38,876 nt of DNA from Acidimicrobiaceae bacterium (GCA_003133405.1 PKXH01000027.1:32247-71122), one strand, 5' to 3'. Shown: positions 1-8,953, counted from the first letter of the stretch. Program-made: numbers and translations. Notes: a model not told the origin generated them from the letters alone.

Positions 1-14
1 CCCCCCTCGCCCAC
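1..14. repeat. Left direct repeat, candidate attL core
   Basis: This is identical to 14978-14991. The string ctcgccca resembles a tRNA acceptor-stem 3' strand plus discriminator base following a C-rich T-stem, so the repeat may be the end of a tRNA gene lying just outside the window. That tRNA is an inference and cannot be seen here. Confidence 0.6.
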
Positions 15-17
15 GAC

Positions 18-39
18 GTGGCGTCCGAAAGGACGCCAC
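18..39. repeat. Left-end palindrome GTGGCGTCC-gaaa-GGACGCCAC
   Basis: A perfect 9-bp inverted repeat around a GAAA tetraloop lies three bases inside the left direct repeat. Its core CGTCC-N4-GGACG recurs at 14720-14733 and 14947-14960 at the other end of the element. It could be an arm-type binding site for the integrase or its accessory factor, an operator, or a short terminator for a gene outside the window. Confidence 0.6.
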
Positions 40-73
40 CGGCGACCAGCCGCACACTTCGCCAGGCGGAGCA

Positions 74-838
74 TTGCCACGTCACATTCGAGCCCCACGT
101 CATTTCGACGAGTTGGATTCTGTGTCCATTCTGGACGGTTGCGCTGATGATCCCGGGTTCGAAATTCCGGTTGAAATTGGTTCTTTCGAAGAACCCTCAA
201 AAGCAAGTATTTATACCGGTAAAAGTGACTCACTTTTGGGCGCCGAGAGTGTTTTTTGGGGCACCACGGACAGCATCATTGACATGCCCAACAACGGACT
301 TTTGGTCAAGCACCAAGCAGACAATCTGGTAGCCAACATACGTGGTCGCCACGCTCGTATCGCCGCCGCCGCCCCCTTCCGAACGCGATTCCAATTAGCA
401 GAAATCCTGCCAATTTCCCCCGCCGCTCCGGCACTTGATTTTCCACTTACCACGCGCGCCATCGGTTCGAGCAGCCGAATCCGCTTCACCATCAATGGTC
501 AGACCCTCGCCGATATTCTCGATTGGAGGCCAGGACTTCTGGCCACCAGCCTCGACGGAGCCTGGGTCGTGTTGTGCCCCGATAAGTCCGGCCTTCCGTT
601 GCGCCGTCACGACGGTCGTGCTTCTTACTGTGAAGACAACCGCCTCCGTCTGTCAAGGGCACTTACTGTCAAGCTCGAACTTGATCTCGGCGACGAGGTT
701 GCCATCGTTGTTCTCCCCCGGCACGGCGCAATCGCTCTCTGCAATCCAAACCAATTTTTCAATGGCGCCCCACTGTCATTACTTACTGCTTCAACCGAGG
801 ACATTGCCAGCAATATTTCGAAAGGAATGACTCTATGA
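74..838 (+). CDS. AbrB/MraZ-like protein coupled to integrase
   Basis: This open frame of up to 254 residues is not fully recognised. Near residues 185-225 the stretch NRLRLSRALTVKLELDLGDE followed by a short beta-rich segment ending ALCNPNQF resembles the swapped-hairpin fold of SpoVT/AbrB or MraZ-type DNA-binding proteins. The N-terminal 180 residues match nothing I know. The stop overlaps the integrase start in ATGA, so the two are translationally coupled. That suggests a regulator of integration or an excisionase-like directionality factor, which is inference. The start is uncertain: the first codon is TTG at 74, with alternatives at TTG 113 or GTG 122, and none has a strong ribosome binding site. 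Confidence 0.6.
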   Translation: MPRHIRAPRHFDELDSVSILDGCADDPGFEIPVEIGSFEEPSKASIYTGKSDSLLGAESVFWGTTDSIIDMPNNGLLVKHQADNLVANIRGRHARIAAAAPFRTRFQLAEILPISPAAPALDFPLTTRAIGSSSRIRFTINGQTLADILDWRPGLLATSLDGAWVVLCPDKSGLPLRRHDGRASYCEDNRLRLSRALTVKLELDLGDEVAIVVLPRHGAIALCNPNQFFNGAPLSLLTASTEDIASNISKGMTL

Positions 839-2058
839 ACAACTCAAATGCTATCGATCCCATCGTGGGAATGCTTAACGCTCTCGGTTTAACTGTCGAG
901 GATCTTGTCGCCCATGTGGCATCCAATGAGACCGGTGACACCAATGCTGTGACTCTTGCTACTTACATCAGTTCAGCGAGCCGTAGTCTTTCCAAAACCA
1001 CGAAGAAGAGTTATTCCACTCACTTCAGGCATTTGATCAACGGCGTACCTCGGCAGTGCACATGCACATGCGACGTTTGCCTCAAGGCATGGAGCGATGC
1101 CGCGATGTGTAGTTGTGAGTGCGGCACTTGCAAAGATGCACTCGCGTTCCCCGCGATGGGAGATCGTTTCGTGTCACCACGATCTTTCACACAGACAGAA
1201 ATCGAGCCCCTTGCTCAGATCGTCGAACGTGCGGCAATCAAGCGCGCGATGCTGGAGAACGTTGTTCGTGCCAAGAGAGGACTGGCGCCCAAGCCTACGC
1301 ACGGTCAGGGTGCGCGTGAGATGTGCGTCACTGCTTTGCGATTCCTCTTCGTAAGGATGGTCAAGGACGAGCTAATTACAAAGAGCCCCGCCGCCGAGAT
1401 CTCAAAGGGAAAGCGAAGCGTCTCAAAACGTCGCGCTATTTCGGACAATGAGTTGGCTGAACTCTTGGAGATCGTGGCAACTGGAGGCGACGACCCGATG
1501 CTTGACCTCGCCATCAGCTGGGCCGAGTTTGAACTTGGTGCGCGTCGCGGTGGTGTCTTGAAGATGAACATTGGACACATTGATCGCATTGGACAACTCA
1601 TCAGCTTGTGGGAGAAAGGAAATCTCTTCCGACCACAGCCCTGTTCACTCGAACTCATCAATTTTTTGACGAACCTCGCCACTTCCAGAGGGGGTTCAAG
1701 TTGCATCGCTGGTCACCCAGACTTCAATCCGAATGCACCAGTGTTCTACTTTTCTGACGCAACCCCAGAGTTTCCGCACGGCCTTACGGGCCGTCGTTTC
1801 GACACATTGCACAAGCGCATTCAACTCAAACTGCCTTGGGCTAATTCAATCCTTTACACGGGTCACGCTTTGCGCCACACAATAAGCACGATGGTAGAGC
1901 GCATCGCTGGATTCGAAACTGCGAAGACCATGCTCGGTCACGCTGGCGGCACTCCGACCGACACATACGTGAAGGCAGGCCTGCCGGAAGTCGCGCGCGC
2001 CATAGCGGACATCACGGGGAGACCGCACCCGCTTGCCATCGATGAAGAGTCCGAATAA
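835..2058 (+). CDS. int: Tyrosine recombinase (integrase) with eight-cysteine module
   Basis: This 407-residue site-specific recombinase should integrate and excise the element. The catalytic set is visible: R237 in GARRGG, H344 and R347 in HALRHT, H369 in LGHA and nucleophile Y378 in TDTYVKA. A core-binding-like helical region spans roughly residues 120-195. Between residues 74 and 99 the protein carries two copies of C-x-C-x-C-x-x-C separated by ten residues, which is not a normal part of phage-type integrases and looks like a metal- or cluster-binding insertion. The start ATG overlaps the stop of the upstream AbrB-like gene. A short hairpin with a T-rich tail follows the stop. Its place next to the left repeat fits an element integrase. 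Confidence 0.93.
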   Translation: MNNSNAIDPIVGMLNALGLTVEDLVAHVASNETGDTNAVTLATYISSASRSLSKTTKKSYSTHFRHLINGVPRQCTCTCDVCLKAWSDAAMCSCECGTCKDALAFPAMGDRFVSPRSFTQTEIEPLAQIVERAAIKRAMLENVVRAKRGLAPKPTHGQGAREMCVTALRFLFVRMVKDELITKSPAAEISKGKRSVSKRRAISDNELAELLEIVATGGDDPMLDLAISWAEFELGARRGGVLKMNIGHIDRIGQLISLWEKGNLFRPQPCSLELINFLTNLATSRGGSSCIAGHPDFNPNAPVFYFSDATPEFPHGLTGRRFDTLHKRIQLKLPWANSILYTGHALRHTISTMVERIAGFETAKTMLGHAGGTPTDTYVKAGLPEVARAIADITGRPHPLAIDEESE

Positions 2059-2068
2059 GGGTCAATTC

Positions 2069-2092
2069 GCCTCACATGAGGCTTGTTTGCTT
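2069..2092 (+). terminator. Possible terminator after integrase
   Basis: GCCTC-acat-GAGGC is followed by ttgtttgctt ten bases after the integrase stop. The stem is only five base pairs, so this is a weak intrinsic terminator candidate. Confidence 0.4.
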
Positions 2093-2144
2093 CACTCTGC
2101 TCTCATCATGAGGGCCAGTCACACCCAAGAGCGATACTGCGAAC

Positions 2145-2750
2145 GTGAGTATGACCCATTACGAACTGCTCGGAGTGTCTCAAGACGCCACCCTCGAGGA
2201 GATTGAGAGCGCATACCGACGTGCATCCAAAGCCTTCCACCCCGACGCAGGCGGTCCAGTATCCAATCCTGCGCTATTTCGAATGGTTGTCGAAGCACGC
2301 ACGGTTCTCGCAAACAGGAGCGACAGGGAAGATTATGACGCTGAGCTTCTCGGCGCTCAGTACTCTCAGCGCTCTGCCAACGTGAGCGGACCAACTCCGC
2401 CGCAGCAATCAAGAAAAGGGAAGACAACTCGGCCTCCATCGAATTCTTCGGCCCCCACGCGCAGCAAGAAAATGCAGCGGAGCTATTCGCTGTTGGCAAT
2501 CGCAGGAACGGACTATGTCGTAAGCAGATGGATCATCCAGTTCGGATTTCGAATTCACGTAGGACTGGTCTCGAATTTTGGCCACCAACTCATGGGGTTG
2601 GCGTTCATTCCCGTCATCGCCTTCGTAATCATCCCAAGAGAGCGCATCTTGAGACTTTGGGTTCGATTCCGAGCAGTGATGTCAAAGCACCACAAGATCA
2701 GTGCAACCAGGTTTAGGACGACTCGTACCGCATCGAATTCAAAAGGTTAA
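2145..2750 (+). CDS. J-domain protein with C-terminal membrane segment
   Basis: Residues 4-70 form a DnaJ-type J-domain: HYELLGVSQDATLEEI, then the HPD signature at residues 32-34, then the helix-IV-like NRSDREDYDAEL. Such domains stimulate the ATPase of DnaK/Hsp70. The middle (about 75-115) is Ser/Pro/Lys rich and probably disordered. Around residues 145-165 the hydrophobic run LMGLAFIPVIAFVIIP suggests one membrane span. The protein lacks the Gly/Phe and zinc-finger regions of DnaJ, so it is a specialised co-chaperone. Either GTG 2145 or ATG 2151 could be the start; the J-domain begins directly after the ATG. On a mobile element it may help replication or transfer complexes, as J-proteins of some phages and plasmids do, but no partner is indicated. 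Confidence 0.8.
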   Translation: MSMTHYELLGVSQDATLEEIESAYRRASKAFHPDAGGPVSNPALFRMVVEARTVLANRSDREDYDAELLGAQYSQRSANVSGPTPPQQSRKGKTTRPPSNSSAPTRSKKMQRSYSLLAIAGTDYVVSRWIIQFGFRIHVGLVSNFGHQLMGLAFIPVIAFVIIPRERILRLWVRFRAVMSKHHKISATRFRTTRTASNSKG

Positions 2751-2848
2751 GATTTCTTGCGGCACAGGCCGGTATTACAGATTTTTCGATAGATTCGTAG
2801 TTCGTTCAGGAACTTTCAAGACGAGATTGAATATTTACGCCCCTATAC

Positions 2849-2877
2849 TTGACAAATCGTGAATAAAAGGCTACTTT
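2849..2877 (+). promoter_or_regulatory. Promoter of the defence operon
   Basis: A perfect TTGACA at 2849-2854 is followed after 17 bases by TACTTT at 2872-2877. Transcription would start near 2884, leaving about 40 bases of leader before the ATG at 2924. It lies in an AT-rich gap between the J-domain gene and the unknown gene and would drive all four overlapping genes to 8953. The HTH-ImmA protein is the obvious candidate regulator. Confidence 0.7.
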
Positions 2878-2923
2878 GCTGGACACGCATATCATGTCAG
2901 ACAAAGAGGGTGGAATCCAATCA

Positions 2924-3577
2924 ATGACTAACGAAGAACTAGAACGAGTCTTCACTTCGCAGATCCCCGAGGCATTCCAGCGAAGGGCGTTGGGCTCAGT
3001 CTTCGCCTCTTATCGCATAAGCAAAGAGCAGTGTCGGATTCAGTTCGCCCCTACTGAAGCCGTAAACGTTGAGCCATTTTATCGACGCGGCGTGCTTGAA
3101 GGGCAACTGAGGGACTCCGCGGGACTATCCCCGGAATTGATCGCGCGAACTGCGCGTGCCGAGGGGAGTAATTGGAATCACACGGAGATTCAGGGTGGCC
3201 AAGTCGTCCTAACAGCAAGCGCCGTACCCAGCGCCGGAGCAGTGGTGAGGAAGGCCGACTACCGCATTGACCTCGCCCAAACTAATGCTCCCACTTTGTT
3301 CAGCGCATTTAATGAGAATGAACAGACGCCGTTGTACGCGATTCTGATTCACAGCCGAAGTCTCTGGGATACCCATGAAGAGCGTGCCAAATTCGGTCAT
3401 CTTCCTGGCTCGGCTTACATCGCTTTTCCCGACCAATCACTTGATGGGTACATGCACAAGTTCAATCTCTTTGAAAAGTACCCTGACATCGTGGAGCGTC
3501 ATCAGCCCGACGACTTGAGTGGTTTGGCAAAACTTCGTTACATCCAGCGATCTCAGGCTGGTTTCTGGGCAGCATGA
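2924..3577 (+). CDS. Unknown protein, first gene of restriction operon
   Basis: I do not recognise this 217-residue protein. It is soluble, without signal peptide, membrane segment, cysteines in pairs or any catalytic motif I can name. Notable stretches are PLYAILIHSRSLWD in the middle and LAKLRYIQRSQAGFWAA at the C-terminus. The open frame begins at TTG 2876 inside the promoter -10 box; ATG 2894 would be almost leaderless, while ATG 2924 has a purine-rich ggtgga upstream, so 2924 is preferred. Its stop overlaps the start of the HTH-ImmA gene in ATGA, which implies tightly coupled production. It may be the substrate, inhibitor or sensor partner of the protease-regulator, or an accessory subunit of the restriction system; the sequence does not decide. 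Confidence 0.75.
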   Translation: MTNEELERVFTSQIPEAFQRRALGSVFASYRISKEQCRIQFAPTEAVNVEPFYRRGVLEGQLRDSAGLSPELIARTARAEGSNWNHTEIQGGQVVLTASAVPSAGAVVRKADYRIDLAQTNAPTLFSAFNENEQTPLYAILIHSRSLWDTHEERAKFGHLPGSAYIAFPDQSLDGYMHKFNLFEKYPDIVERHQPDDLSGLAKLRYIQRSQAGFWAA

Positions 3578-4782
3578 AGAGTGGCACGCCAGGATTTGTT
3601 GGAGGACGGCTTCGTGAAGCACGCGAGGCACGGGGACTTTCAGCGATAGCGCTGTCAGACATCGCGGGCGTCACGCGTCAGACAATGTCGCAATACGAAA
3701 AGGATCAAGCGACCCCAGGGCCAGAAGTCTTGGCACGCATTTCTTCAAGACTGAATCTTCCCGAACAATTCTTTATGTTGCCACTGCGGGAAACAGAGCG
3801 CGGAACCATTTTTTTCAGATCGATGGCTGCTTCGACAAAGACAGCTCGCACGCGCGCAGAGAGTCGCTTTGCGTGGCTGCAGGATATTACTGAATACCTG
3901 ACAGAGTTTGTTGAACTCCCTGAAGCAGATTTTCCAGTCTTGTCGTTACCTGAAGATCCCTTATTGATCTCTGACGACGACATCGAGGAAGCCGCCGCAA
4001 ATTTACGCGCATACTGGAACCTAGGCGAGTTGCCAATCGCCAATATGGTTTCGCTTCTTGAAAACAAGGGGGCAATAATCGCTCGCGGCGCACTGGGCGC
4101 TGAAACCTTGGACAGCCTTTCTGAGTTCGCCCCCGGGCAAAAGCGTCCATTCATATTGATCGGCACGGACAAGGGGACATCATCTCGTTGGCGTTTCGAC
4201 GCCGCGCACGAACTCGGTCACATTATTTTGCACGCTCACGTCCCGCCAAGTTTGCTGGCAAAGGCCGACAGATTCAAACTGATTGAAAGCCAAGCGCATC
4301 GTTTTGCCGGTGCGTTTTTACTGCCATGCGCTTCGTTTGGAGATGATCTTTACGGCGCCAATCTCGATAACTTCAAGACACTGAAACTGAGGTGGAAAAT
4401 ATCGATCTCTGCAATGGTCATGCGTGCTCGTCAATGCGGAATGATCACAGAGGAAACAGAACGACGATTATGGATCAACCTATCTCGAAGGGGTTGGCGC
4501 AAGTTGGAGCCGTATGACGACACGATGCCTCCAGAAGAGCCGAGACTACTAAGAAGTGCAATCGAACTCATTCTTGAGCAGGGGGGACAGACACCGGATG
4601 AGATCCTGGGCAGGCTGGCACTGTCATCGTCTGATCTCGAATCTCTCACCGGTCTTCCAGACGAGTTTCTCACTTCGTTCTCTCGGGTCTCACTACGACA
4701 GCAGAGTTTCGAAGCCGAGACTACGTCTGAGACCTCAACGGCCCAAATCATTCCTCTAAGACCTCGCCGCCGGACTGTCTAG
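3574..4782 (+). CDS. XRE-family HTH fused to ImmA/IrrE zinc peptidase
   Basis: Residues about 10-65 are a Cro/C1-type helix-turn-helix (LSDIAGVTRQTMSQYEKD). The central part carries the zinc peptidase motif HELGH at residues 212-216 and the downstream acidic helix IESQAHRFAGAFLLP with the probable third ligand E238. ImmA of ICEBs1 and IrrE of Deinococcus cleave separate repressors to induce genes; here DNA binding and protease are in one chain, a common fused architecture. The C-terminal 100 residues (after about 300) are less conserved and may sense a signal. The gene is sandwiched by overlaps between the unknown gene and Mod, so it probably regulates this restriction operon. Its substrate is unknown. 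Confidence 0.9.
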   Translation: MKSGTPGFVGGRLREAREARGLSAIALSDIAGVTRQTMSQYEKDQATPGPEVLARISSRLNLPEQFFMLPLRETERGTIFFRSMAASTKTARTRAESRFAWLQDITEYLTEFVELPEADFPVLSLPEDPLLISDDDIEEAAANLRAYWNLGELPIANMVSLLENKGAIIARGALGAETLDSLSEFAPGQKRPFILIGTDKGTSSRWRFDAAHELGHIILHAHVPPSLLAKADRFKLIESQAHRFAGAFLLPCASFGDDLYGANLDNFKTLKLRWKISISAMVMRARQCGMITEETERRLWINLSRRGWRKLEPYDDTMPPEEPRLLRSAIELILEQGGQTPDEILGRLALSSSDLESLTGLPDEFLTSFSRVSLRQQSFEAETTSETSTAQIIPLRPRRRTV

Positions 4783-6578
4783 TGGCGATCGACAAGCCCA
4801 AGAAGATGCAACCACTCTCGACGCCCCGGGAGAAAGTAATGGGACTTGCTGAAGCTTTGGACGAGCTCATTGTCCTACGGCTGCGCTTGGAGCGGAAGGA
4901 ATCTGAAGCCGGGTTCGGTCTCGTCTGGGAAGACATTCAGGAGAACGTAGAAGGACTTCTAGTAGCGGAGGTTCCCGTCTTGGCCTCCGTTTCCACTCTC
5001 GATGTCAAGGGGGGCAAACCATACGAAGCACCTCACGTATTGATCGAGGGGGACAATCTTCACGCGCTGCACACTCTGCAAGCCACTAATCGCGACACGG
5101 TGGACGTCATCTACATAGACCCTCCATACAACACGGGAAAGGAGTTCATCTATAACGACAAGTTGGTCGATGCCGAAAGTACATTCCGTCACTCGGCTTG
5201 GCTGTCGTTCATGTCGAAGCGTCTGCGACTTGCCCACAGTCTTCTTGCGCCAAGCGGGCTGATCTTCATCAGTATTGACGATAACGAACAGGCAAACCTC
5301 AAGTTGCTCTGCGACGAAGTGTTTGGCGTATTGAACTTCGTGACCTGCGCCCCAACCATTATGAACCTGAAGGGCAACCAAGATCAGTTTGCCTTCGCCG
5401 GAACTCACGAATACACGCTGGTCTACGCAAAGGACAAGACACAGTCCATTGTTGGGCAGTTCGAAGTAGATGAAGAAGCGATGCTTGACGAGTGGGAGAC
5501 TGACGAGTACGGATGGTGGAAACGCGGCGCCGGTCTCAAGGCCACTGGTGTTAATGCCCCCCGCTCAAAACGCCCGAACCTTTGGTATCCCCTCTATGTG
5601 GCTAAAGACTCAACGTACGTTTCACCTGTGCGTCAAAAGTCCACCGATGTTGAGATCTGGCCGAAGACTTCTGGCAATGAAATGTCATGGCGGTGGTCGT
5701 CGACTACCGCGGACGAGCGAAGTTATGACCTCATCGCGGTCGGCACTTACCCCAACTTCACGATTTACAAAAAACAGCGACCCGGCCTAGGTGACCTCCC
5801 AAGCAAGAAGCCGAAGAGCACGCTCTACAAGCCCGAATACTCAACTACGAATGGGACCAACACGCTCAAGAAAATCCTCGGAGACCGAAGCTTTCCCAAT
5901 CCAAAGCCGGTCGATCTGATCAAAGATCTCGTGTCGCTCTGTGCGCTTCGCGACGATGCAGTCGTTCTCGATTTCTTTGCGGGTTCAGGCACCACACTTC
6001 AGGCAGTGGCTGAACTCAACGCTGAAGACGGCAAGCACCGCCGCTGCATTCTCGTGACGAACAACGAGAACAACATCTGCAGAGAAGTCACGCAACCTCG
6101 AATTGCCGCGATTCTCTCTGGCAAGTGGGCCGACGGAAAACACGAAGCCCTCCCAGGATCACTGGCGTTCTATAAGACAGACTTCATCGTGCGCCGCAAG
6201 AACCTGGACCGAATGCGATCCGATATCGCCAGGCACACGGTGGATCTTGTCGCCATCAAAGAAGGGGCACAGCGCAAGGGTCTTACAGGCACCGACTTCA
6301 CAATGCTGACTGGCCCGGCGAAAAGCATCGCAGTAGTGACTTCTCTTTATCCCGATCACGCCGCTGTGCACGAAGCCGCAACGTCTGCGGCTCGGGCGGA
6401 CGACGCCAAAAGCGCCTACCTCTTCACTTGGAGCGATCAGGGCATCGAAGCCGAATTAGTGGAGCAGTGGGAAGGTTGGAATGTTCAACCACTGCCTGCC
6501 GAAATGCTCGCAGCGCTGAGACGCCTTGCGCCCACTCAGTCACTCTTTGATGAAGCGAGCACGGGAGAAGAGGGTTGA
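4782..6578 (+). CDS. mod: Type III restriction-modification methyltransferase (Mod)
   Basis: This 598-residue protein would methylate adenine in a short asymmetric site and supply sequence recognition to the Res subunit. Motif IV is DPPYNTG at residues 113-119, and the AdoMet-binding motif I, VLDFFAGSGTT, is near residues 394-404. This IV-then-I order is the beta class used by type III Mod proteins. The recognition domain lies between them (about 170-370), containing the variable stretch around GWWKRGAGLKATG. The GTG start shares its first base-pair overlap with the TAG stop of the HTH-ImmA gene, and its own TGA overlaps the Res start. Length is close to the family norm. Specificity cannot be read from sequence. 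Confidence 0.92.
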   Translation: MAIDKPKKMQPLSTPREKVMGLAEALDELIVLRLRLERKESEAGFGLVWEDIQENVEGLLVAEVPVLASVSTLDVKGGKPYEAPHVLIEGDNLHALHTLQATNRDTVDVIYIDPPYNTGKEFIYNDKLVDAESTFRHSAWLSFMSKRLRLAHSLLAPSGLIFISIDDNEQANLKLLCDEVFGVLNFVTCAPTIMNLKGNQDQFAFAGTHEYTLVYAKDKTQSIVGQFEVDEEAMLDEWETDEYGWWKRGAGLKATGVNAPRSKRPNLWYPLYVAKDSTYVSPVRQKSTDVEIWPKTSGNEMSWRWSSTTADERSYDLIAVGTYPNFTIYKKQRPGLGDLPSKKPKSTLYKPEYSTTNGTNTLKKILGDRSFPNPKPVDLIKDLVSLCALRDDAVVLDFFAGSGTTLQAVAELNAEDGKHRRCILVTNNENNICREVTQPRIAAILSGKWADGKHEALPGSLAFYKTDFIVRRKNLDRMRSDIARHTVDLVAIKEGAQRKGLTGTDFTMLTGPAKSIAVVTSLYPDHAAVHEAATSAARADDAKSAYLFTWSDQGIEAELVEQWEGWNVQPLPAEMLAALRRLAPTQSLFDEASTGEEG

Positions 6579-8953
6579 TGTCCGGCCCGGAGCCAAAGGA
6601 GTACCAGTCGGAGGCAATCGTCAAAATTGCCGACGCTCTTACCCAGCTTCTTGTCATTCCAGAGATCGATGACCGCTTGCTCGTTCTAAAGGCACCCACC
6701 GGCTCGGGTAAGACACTGACCGCCGCATACGCCCTTTCGAAAACACACGACAGACCTCAGAATCCACCATTCATTATTCTGTGGCTCTCTCCAGGTAAGG
6801 GCAACCTTCACAAACAATCGGCTAAAGCACTGTCGTCGATTTTGGCCAACTCCTCGCTTGACGTCAAACTCCTCGATACTCGAGACGACATCGTGGCCAA
6901 CTCGACGCCGGTGAGTGGTTCGTTGTTCGTTGTGAACTGGGAGAAGTTGCGCACAGAAAGGGACGGCGAATGGGCGAACAAGATGCTCCGAAAAGGCGAG
7001 ACTGCCAACCTATTTACGTTGCTCTTCAACACAACGAAGCAAGGGATGGACATGATCGTCGTTATCGACGAGAGTCACACTCAGTTGGACGGCCCTCAAA
7101 CGGTGAAGCTGATGGCCGCGATCAAGAGCTTTCGCCCTTTTATTCAGTTCGAGATATCCGCAACGCCCACGAGAGCGCTCGACGAGGAGATGCGAGAGGA
7201 GGGCGTACACCATTCGGTCGTCATTCCGTTTCGCAAAGTGGAGGCCGCCGGTATGGTGCGCCGCTCCGTATTGCTCAACCCAGACTTTGAGGAAGTTCAG
7301 AAGGAGCATCCAACCGACACACTTGACTTGCAAGTGCTCTGGGCAGCATGGGAAAGAACTGAACAACTCAAAAGGCAGTTCGAAGCCACCGGTTCGCCGG
7401 TGAAACCACTCATGTTGATTCAATACCCCGACGGCGCGGAAGCCAGGCTTCGTGCGGAAGTCGTGGAGAAGTTTCTGAGGGACCGGGGCTTATTGTCCAA
7501 CTCAACCTATGCGACTTGGCTGACGGAAGAGCACTCGCCCAACCTCGATCTCATCGCACAGAATTCAAGTTCCTATCGAGCACTAATTTTTAAGCAGGCC
7601 ATCGCTACGGGCTGGGATTGTCCGCGTGCCCAGGTACTGGTCCAGTTCCGCAAACCTGGATCTGATACGTTCCAGATTCAGACGCTAGGTCGATTGATGC
7701 GAACGCCCGAGCAGAAGCACTACGACAATGAAGACCTAAACGTTGCTTACGTTTATTCGGACTTGGCCGGTGTCACGGTCAAGATTACGAGCGACGAGCC
7801 GGGCTTCGCGCTTCGAGACACAACGATCACTCGCGGCCCACTGTATCCGAGCGTGGGTCTCAAACTACGGTCAGTTTTCCAGCCTCGCCGTCGCGAGTTC
7901 CACTATCCGACCACCTCAACTCTTGAGCCAGCACTATTTTCAGAACTCAATGTGAAGGTCAAGCCTTTGCTCGTAAAACCACCGATTCGAGAAACGCGTC
8001 GCGATGTTCTCGTGGACGGTTCGCTCGACGCCAAGGCGGTAGTCGGCGGAAGCGAAGCCGCGTTCGACGGCGCCTTCGTTGATGGGGTGCTCGGCGAACA
8101 ATTCGTCCAGGCACTTTACGACCAGGTAATCACTTCTCGCATTGGTCCATACCGTTCACGTGAACAGAGCCGTTCTCGGATTAAGACATCACTTGTCAAA
8201 TGGTTTCAGTCTGAGATCCAGTGGCAGCCCGACGAGATCCAACACTTCGTGCTTGAACAAAGTGGGACGGTCTCTGAGGCCATCGATGCCGCCTGTCACA
8301 TTGCATCCGCATCGGACGAAGCAAAGGCCATCATTGACGCGCGACTTCGGCGTCGCACCACAGACGACTGGGAAGTGCCTCGCTCCGAACTAATAGCCAG
8401 TGACAATTGGGAGAAGCCGGAGGCTATCGGTACGCTGTTCATTCCTCCCCTTGTTCCCATTGGTCGTAGTAAACCCGAACTCCGCTTCGAACATTGGCTC
8501 GGCATCGAGGTGAATGCAAACCGCGTCGTCTGGTGGTGGAAAAATGGTGTGCGCGATGAGAAGTACTTGGGAATTCCTTACAAACTCATCGCACCGGTAA
8601 CGGGTGTAGCGAGCGAAGAAATTACTTACCCCGACTACATCGTGATGAGCGCTTCGGAAGAAGTCTGGATCATTGAAGTCAAGGACATCGATGATCCAGA
8701 CGGCGAGGCTGGAGGCGCAACTTCATGCAAAGCTCGCGGCCTCGCGGTCTGGGCCGAAGAGATGAGCGCGCTCCATCAGACGAACACTGAACTCCTGAGT
8801 TTGACGCCGGTGCGGGCTGTCGTAGTCGTTCCAGGAGCAGGCGGTGAAAACGACATCTCTGTAAAAGTAGGTTCACCATCCGACTGGCAAGAGCCAACTC
8901 CAGCGAACCACTCCACTGGTCATGGTTGGACGCCTATCAACTTCGCCGACTGA
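6578..8953 (+). CDS. res: Type III restriction enzyme helicase-nuclease (Res)
   Basis: This SF2 translocase cuts DNA after ATP-driven signalling between unmethylated sites. From ATG 6578 (the TTG at 6575 is less likely), Walker A is APTGSGKT at residues 39-46, the DEAH-type box is VVIDESHTQ near 160, motif III is ISATPTRA near 190-200, and QTLGRLMRTPE near 365-375 is motif VI. A PD-(D/E)xK nuclease lies at the C-terminus: YPDYIVM and WIIEVKD near residues 683-701. At 791 residues it is somewhat shorter than the classical EcoP enzymes but complete in domains. The start overlaps the Mod stop (TGATG-type coupling), as expected for subunits of one complex. Confidence 0.92.
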   Translation: MSGPEPKEYQSEAIVKIADALTQLLVIPEIDDRLLVLKAPTGSGKTLTAAYALSKTHDRPQNPPFIILWLSPGKGNLHKQSAKALSSILANSSLDVKLLDTRDDIVANSTPVSGSLFVVNWEKLRTERDGEWANKMLRKGETANLFTLLFNTTKQGMDMIVVIDESHTQLDGPQTVKLMAAIKSFRPFIQFEISATPTRALDEEMREEGVHHSVVIPFRKVEAAGMVRRSVLLNPDFEEVQKEHPTDTLDLQVLWAAWERTEQLKRQFEATGSPVKPLMLIQYPDGAEARLRAEVVEKFLRDRGLLSNSTYATWLTEEHSPNLDLIAQNSSSYRALIFKQAIATGWDCPRAQVLVQFRKPGSDTFQIQTLGRLMRTPEQKHYDNEDLNVAYVYSDLAGVTVKITSDEPGFALRDTTITRGPLYPSVGLKLRSVFQPRRREFHYPTTSTLEPALFSELNVKVKPLLVKPPIRETRRDVLVDGSLDAKAVVGGSEAAFDGAFVDGVLGEQFVQALYDQVITSRIGPYRSREQSRSRIKTSLVKWFQSEIQWQPDEIQHFVLEQSGTVSEAIDAACHIASASDEAKAIIDARLRRRTTDDWEVPRSELIASDNWEKPEAIGTLFIPPLVPIGRSKPELRFEHWLGIEVNANRVVWWWKNGVRDEKYLGIPYKLIAPVTGVASEEITYPDYIVMSASEEVWIIEVKDIDDPDGEAGGATSCKARGLAVWAEEMSALHQTNTELLSLTPVRAVVVVPGAGGENDISVKVGSPSDWQEPTPANHSTGHGWTPINFAD

